Shown piece by piece: positions 6,263 to 8,459 of a stretch of DNA of 8,459 nucleotides. A program made the position numbers and the translations under genes. The notes below the pieces were generated by a model. The model ran no database searches. It worked only from the letters and a program-made list of their open reading frames with translations, and was not told the DNA's origin. Origin of the DNA: Scytonema sp. UIC 10036. GTDB taxonomy: Bacteria; Cyanobacteriota; Cyanobacteriia; Cyanobacteriales; Nostocaceae. Every line of letters starts with the position of its first letter. The first letter of the stretch is position 1. The stretch is from NCBI RefSeq assembly GCF_009725235.1, contig NZ_WJFC01000341.1:1-8459 (forward strand). The letters are read 5' to 3'.

Positions 6263-7258
6263 ATGGATGGTATTTGTGTTCTTGCTAATGACCGAGTTTA
6301 CGATCAACTTGTTGCCTTGCTTAATAGCATAGAGGCAATTTACGGGGAAAATATGCCTGTTTGTATCTATCCTTATGATGATAGAACAACAAAAATTTCT
6401 GCGGAAATTGCCCGTCGTTCTTACGTAGAAATTTATAACAACCAAGAGTCAATTCGGTACTGGGATGAGTTTGTTCGTAATGTTTGGGATACTCATCCAA
6501 CCGCCCAAATGAATTGGCAAAAACTTAATGGGGAGAAGTATCACCGAGTGGGTACTCATCGGCGTTATGGTGCTTTTGATGGGCCTTTTGACCGTTTTGT
6601 CTACATGGATGCTGATACTCTATTAATGAGTCCTCTAGATCGACTTTTTGCTCAACTTGAAAATCACGACTGGATTGTCTATGACTTTCAATTTAAGGAT
6701 TTATATCATGTCTACAATATTTCGTCTCCTAAATTAGGTGAATTATTTACGCCAGAAAGATTGCGTTCGGGAACATTTTGTTCTGGATTTTATGCATCAA
6801 AGAAAAACATCTTTGATACGCAAAAATGTTCGTGGTTGTTGGAACAACTGCGTCAAGGAGAATCAGAAGTTCTTTATGAAATGGCTCCCGATCAAACACT
6901 TCTTAATTATATGGTTATGAAGTCAGGTATATCTACTTATAATTTTTCTTTAAATCTACCAAAAAGTGACATCACTGGCTGTTGTGTTACCTCAAATCAC
7001 TTTGAAGTCAAAGATAATGTGGTTTACGATCGCGGAAAACAATTAACATATTTGCACTACATTGGATTGTCTTCTAGTTTATTTAGTCGTCTTTGTTCTG
7101 GAGAAAATATTGATTTTCCCTACAGGGATGTTTTCTTACATTACCGCTATTTACATGAGCCAGACAAAAGACCAAAATTTACAACTAAACCCAAGTCTTA
7201 CAATACGCAACCAAATTTGGCAACACGAATTTTCAGAAAATTAGGAATAACAAAATGA
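6263..7258 (+). CDS. GT-A glycosyltransferase, GT8-like, first of a tandem pair
   Basis: Probable metal-dependent GT-A glycosyltransferase of 331 residues. The N-terminus MDGICVLANDRVYDQLVALL is the first strand and nucleotide-binding loop. IYPYDD follows, and FVYMDADTLLMSPLDRLF carries the DxD motif (Asp116-Ala-Asp118) that binds Mn2+ and the donor diphosphate. Later come the acidic site APDQTLLNYM (Asp210) and LHYIGL (His265), which looks like the start of the GT8 HxxG-x-x-K-P-W motif with its tail lost. It is clearly paralogous to the next gene. The pair agrees with my recollection of a cyanobacterial family named after adjacent genes Npun_R2821 and Npun_R2822, which would need a profile search. 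There is no signal peptide or Shine-Dalgarno sequence. It lies 17 bp after the GT10 gene and 10 bp before its paralogue. Donor and acceptor are unknown. Confidence 0.82.
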   Translation: MDGICVLANDRVYDQLVALLNSIEAIYGENMPVCIYPYDDRTTKISAEIARRSYVEIYNNQESIRYWDEFVRNVWDTHPTAQMNWQKLNGEKYHRVGTHRRYGAFDGPFDRFVYMDADTLLMSPLDRLFAQLENHDWIVYDFQFKDLYHVYNISSPKLGELFTPERLRSGTFCSGFYASKKNIFDTQKCSWLLEQLRQGESEVLYEMAPDQTLLNYMVMKSGISTYNFSLNLPKSDITGCCVTSNHFEVKDNVVYDRGKQLTYLHYIGLSSSLFSRLCSGENIDFPYRDVFLHYRYLHEPDKRPKFTTKPKSYNTQPNLATRIFRKLGITK

Positions 7259-7261
7259 GGG
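7257..7261 (+). promoter_or_regulatory. Shine-Dalgarno overlapping the upstream stop codon
   Basis: GAGGG begins inside the TGA stop (7256-7258) of the upstream transferase and lies 7 bases before the ATG at 7269. This is the best ribosome site in the window. Its overlap with the stop suggests translational coupling of the two paralogues. Confidence 0.6.
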
Positions 7262-7268
7262 TAACTTT

Positions 7269-8201
7269 ATGAATCGGGGAATTTATATCATCGCTAATGA
7301 TAAAGTAACAGACCATGCGATCGCGCTACTTAATAGTATACGACAGCACGATTGGGAAACTCCGATTGTCATGATTCCCTATGATGATAACTATCATAAT
7401 ATTGCACATACTGTCAGCACATATTATGGTGTCAAAATTTACGAAGACTTAGAATTTATCGATAGGTTGTCAAGAAAATTACACGAAATTTTTGGCAGTC
7501 AATTTTTTGCTCGTCCCAATCAGTTTCGCAAGCAGGCATGCTGGTTTGGCTCTTTTGATGAGTTTTTGTATATAGATACAGATATAGTTGTTTTTGAGAA
7601 AATTATTGAGAATCTTAACTATTTAGGTGAATATGACTTTATTTGTTGTGATTATCAACACGCAGGCGGTATTAAAAATGTCTTTTCTCCTAAAGTTTTA
7701 GAAGAAAAAGTTTTTACTGAGTTTGAAGTCCAAGATATTTTCAACGGAGGTTTTTGGGGTTCAAAGAAAAACTTAGTTTCCGAACAAGATTTGTATGATA
7801 TCTTCACAGAGTGTGCTGCCCATCCAGAGTATTTTGACTTTTCGGAAAAAACTTCTGACCAACCAGTAATCAATTATATGCTCCTAAAACGAATTCCTCG
7901 CCGCTTTAATATCGTTCGCAGGCAGGGGAAGGCACCGGGGAACTGGGGAGGCAGCCCCCATTTTCAAACTCAAGGACATATCTTGGTCGATCCCTCTGTT
8001 AATCAACCCTTACAATACCTTCATTGGGCAGGCATCCGCATTGAACCGGGTTGTCCGTATTGGGAAATTTGGGAACATTACCGCCATCTTAATCCAGCAC
8101 TGCCAAGGGCTGTTTTTCCTTCTAAACCCAAGAAAAGTCCTTGGGAGAAAGGATTAGACAACCTCAAGAATCAACTGCGGCAGATCAAAGCTAAGCTTTG
8201 A
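7269..8201 (+). CDS. GT-A glycosyltransferase, GT8-like, second of a tandem pair
   Basis: Probable metal-dependent GT-A glycosyltransferase of 310 residues. Landmarks in order: IYIIANDKVTDHAIALLNSI at the N-terminus, IPYDD, FLYIDTDIVVF with the DxD motif Asp103-Thr-Asp105, NGGFWGSKKN, SDQPVINYM (Asp197), and YLHWAGI with His252 in the metal-binding HxxG position. Each has a counterpart in the preceding gene (ANDRVYD, YPYDD, DAD, CSGFYASKKN, PDQTLLNYM, LHYIG), so the two arose by duplication. The middle and C-terminal loops differ, which suggests different donors or acceptors. It is cytoplasmic, with a basic tail rich in Lys (KPKKSPWEKG to the end) that could help membrane association. The start has a good GAGGG site. 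It is the last gene of the run and is followed 13 bp later by a terminator hairpin. Confidence 0.83.
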   Translation: MNRGIYIIANDKVTDHAIALLNSIRQHDWETPIVMIPYDDNYHNIAHTVSTYYGVKIYEDLEFIDRLSRKLHEIFGSQFFARPNQFRKQACWFGSFDEFLYIDTDIVVFEKIIENLNYLGEYDFICCDYQHAGGIKNVFSPKVLEEKVFTEFEVQDIFNGGFWGSKKNLVSEQDLYDIFTECAAHPEYFDFSEKTSDQPVINYMLLKRIPRRFNIVRRQGKAPGNWGGSPHFQTQGHILVDPSVNQPLQYLHWAGIRIEPGCPYWEIWEHYRHLNPALPRAVFPSKPKKSPWEKGLDNLKNQLRQIKAKL

Positions 8202-8214
8202 CTGCTTTACTCTC

Positions 8215-8244
8215 TAAGTTGATCTACACAACTTAAATTTTTTT
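8215..8244 (+). terminator. Rho-independent-like terminator of the glycosyltransferase run
   Basis: TAAGTTG (8215-8221) pairs perfectly with CAACTTA (8229-8235) around a 7-base loop. Two A and then seven T (8238-8244) follow. The stem is AT-rich and short, so termination may be leaky, but the position just past the last stop codon (8201) fits well. Confidence 0.65.
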
Positions 8245-8271
8245 GCTATGGTAGGCACGCTGAACCAAGAC

Positions 8272-8285
8272 ATCTATTAATAGAT
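8272..8285. repeat. 14-bp perfect palindrome
   Basis: ATCTATTAATAGAT is perfectly self-complementary. It lies between the terminator and the right-edge promoter, about 90 bp upstream of the latter. It might be a protein-binding site, but palindromes of this size made only of AT-rich words can occur by chance. Confidence 0.25.
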
Positions 8286-8372
8286 AAGTTTGAAAGCCAA
8301 AAAATTGTGAAAGCTTGAAAACTACTGTGGCATAAGGGTTTGAGGAATTTTTAAAAAAATCAGCAGAACCCC

Positions 8373-8401
8373 TTGACAAAGCCAAAACGGGTTGTTATCT
8401 T
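8373..8401 (+). promoter_or_regulatory. Strong sigma70-type promoter reading off the right edge
   Basis: A perfect TTGACA (8373-8378) is followed after exactly 17 bp by TATCTT (8396-8401, four of six matches). This is the best promoter match in the window. No start codon with a good open frame follows before the edge. The transcript leader would be at least 50 nt and begins with purine-rich sequence. A consensus -35 of this kind often drives stable RNA or highly expressed genes, so a tRNA, rRNA or other RNA gene just outside is possible, but that is inference. Confidence 0.55.
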
Positions 8402-8454
8402 GGATAAAGTGTGAAGCGAGAGAGAAAAGCGCCCACACAACCGAACCAAGATAA
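8395..8454. repeat. Inverted repeat spanning the -10 box and the leader
   Basis: TTATCTTGG (8395-8403) is the exact reverse complement of CCAAGATAA (8446-8454), 42 bases apart. The left arm covers the -10 box, so most of it would not be in the RNA. A DNA-level role (two half-sites for a regulator) or chance is more likely than an RNA stem. TTATC-TTG-GATAA at 8395-8407 is also a small palindrome of its own. Confidence 0.35.
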
Positions 8455-8459
8455 AGCAA

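Larger units (their letters stand above)
449..7324. repeat. Seven dispersed HIP1 octamers
   Basis: GCGATCGC occurs at 449-456, 728-735, 1793-1800, 3596-3603, 4322-4329, 4703-4710 and 7317-7324. The span given only covers the first to last copy. In an AT-rich 8.5-kb stretch far less than one would be expected by chance. HIP1 excess is a known signature of many cyanobacterial chromosomes. All copies are inside genes; the GT10 gene, the first GT-A gene and the intergenic regions have none. Confidence 0.9.

Noticed and set aside
6191..6445. 84-codon minus-strand open frame across the GT10/GT-A junction
   Set aside because: It is antisense to two supported genes, with low-complexity, unfamiliar protein sequence.
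1..8459. CRISPR array, complete insertion sequence, tRNA or rRNA gene
   Set aside because: No regularly spaced repeats, transposase with terminal repeats, or cloverleaf or rRNA signature was seen on either strand.

Overview
The window looks like chromosomal DNA from a cyanobacterium, probably a large-genome, filamentous-type one. The reasons are seven perfect copies of the HIP1 octamer GCGATCGC (starts at 449, 728, 1793, 3596, 4322, 4703 and 7317), AT-rich sequence, several genes without a Shine-Dalgarno sequence, and protein families that I associate with cyanobacterial polysaccharide clusters. The species cannot be named from the sequence.

All six convincing genes are on the + strand and concern glycan assembly or export. 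(1) 1-1011 is a GT4-type glycosyltransferase whose 5' end lies outside the window. (2) 1012-1630 is a long gap. It begins with an out-of-frame remnant of a protein C-terminus (965-1120), followed by a repeat- and palindrome-rich non-coding stretch. (3) 1631-2788 is a second GT-B/GT4-like transferase with a TTG start. (4) About 2824-5109 is a full-length MsbA/HepA-type ABC exporter with an unusual C-terminal extension of about 155 residues. That extension reads as two tandem histidine-kinase-type dimerisation (DHp/HisKA-like) helical hairpins with no kinase catalytic domain. (5) 5283-6245 is a GT10 (fucosyltransferase-type) transferase. (6, 7) 6263-7258 and 7269-8201 are two tandem paralogous GT-A/GT8-like transferases with DxD motifs. 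A hairpin followed by a T tract (8215-8244) closes the run. A separate strong promoter-like element at 8373-8401 reads off the right edge towards something not included.

Taken together, the two GT-B enzymes, the GT10 enzyme and the two GT-A enzymes would build an oligosaccharide or glycolipid in the cytoplasm, and the ABC exporter would flip or export it. The spacing suggests two transcription units or one with an internal promoter: 1631-5109 (gap of about 30 bp between the two genes) and 5283-8201 (gaps of 17 and 10 bp). A 173-bp gap separates them. The product cannot be deduced from the sequence; a fucose-like or other deoxy-sugar residue is suggested only by the GT10 fold.

The most unusual items are the exporter with a duplicated kinase-type phosphoacceptor hairpin (His kept in copy 1, Glu in copy 2), the ghost C-terminus after gene 1, and the structured 1131-1417 region with an 18-bp perfect palindrome and 10-bp direct repeats. 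I found no CRISPR array, complete insertion sequence, tRNA or rRNA.
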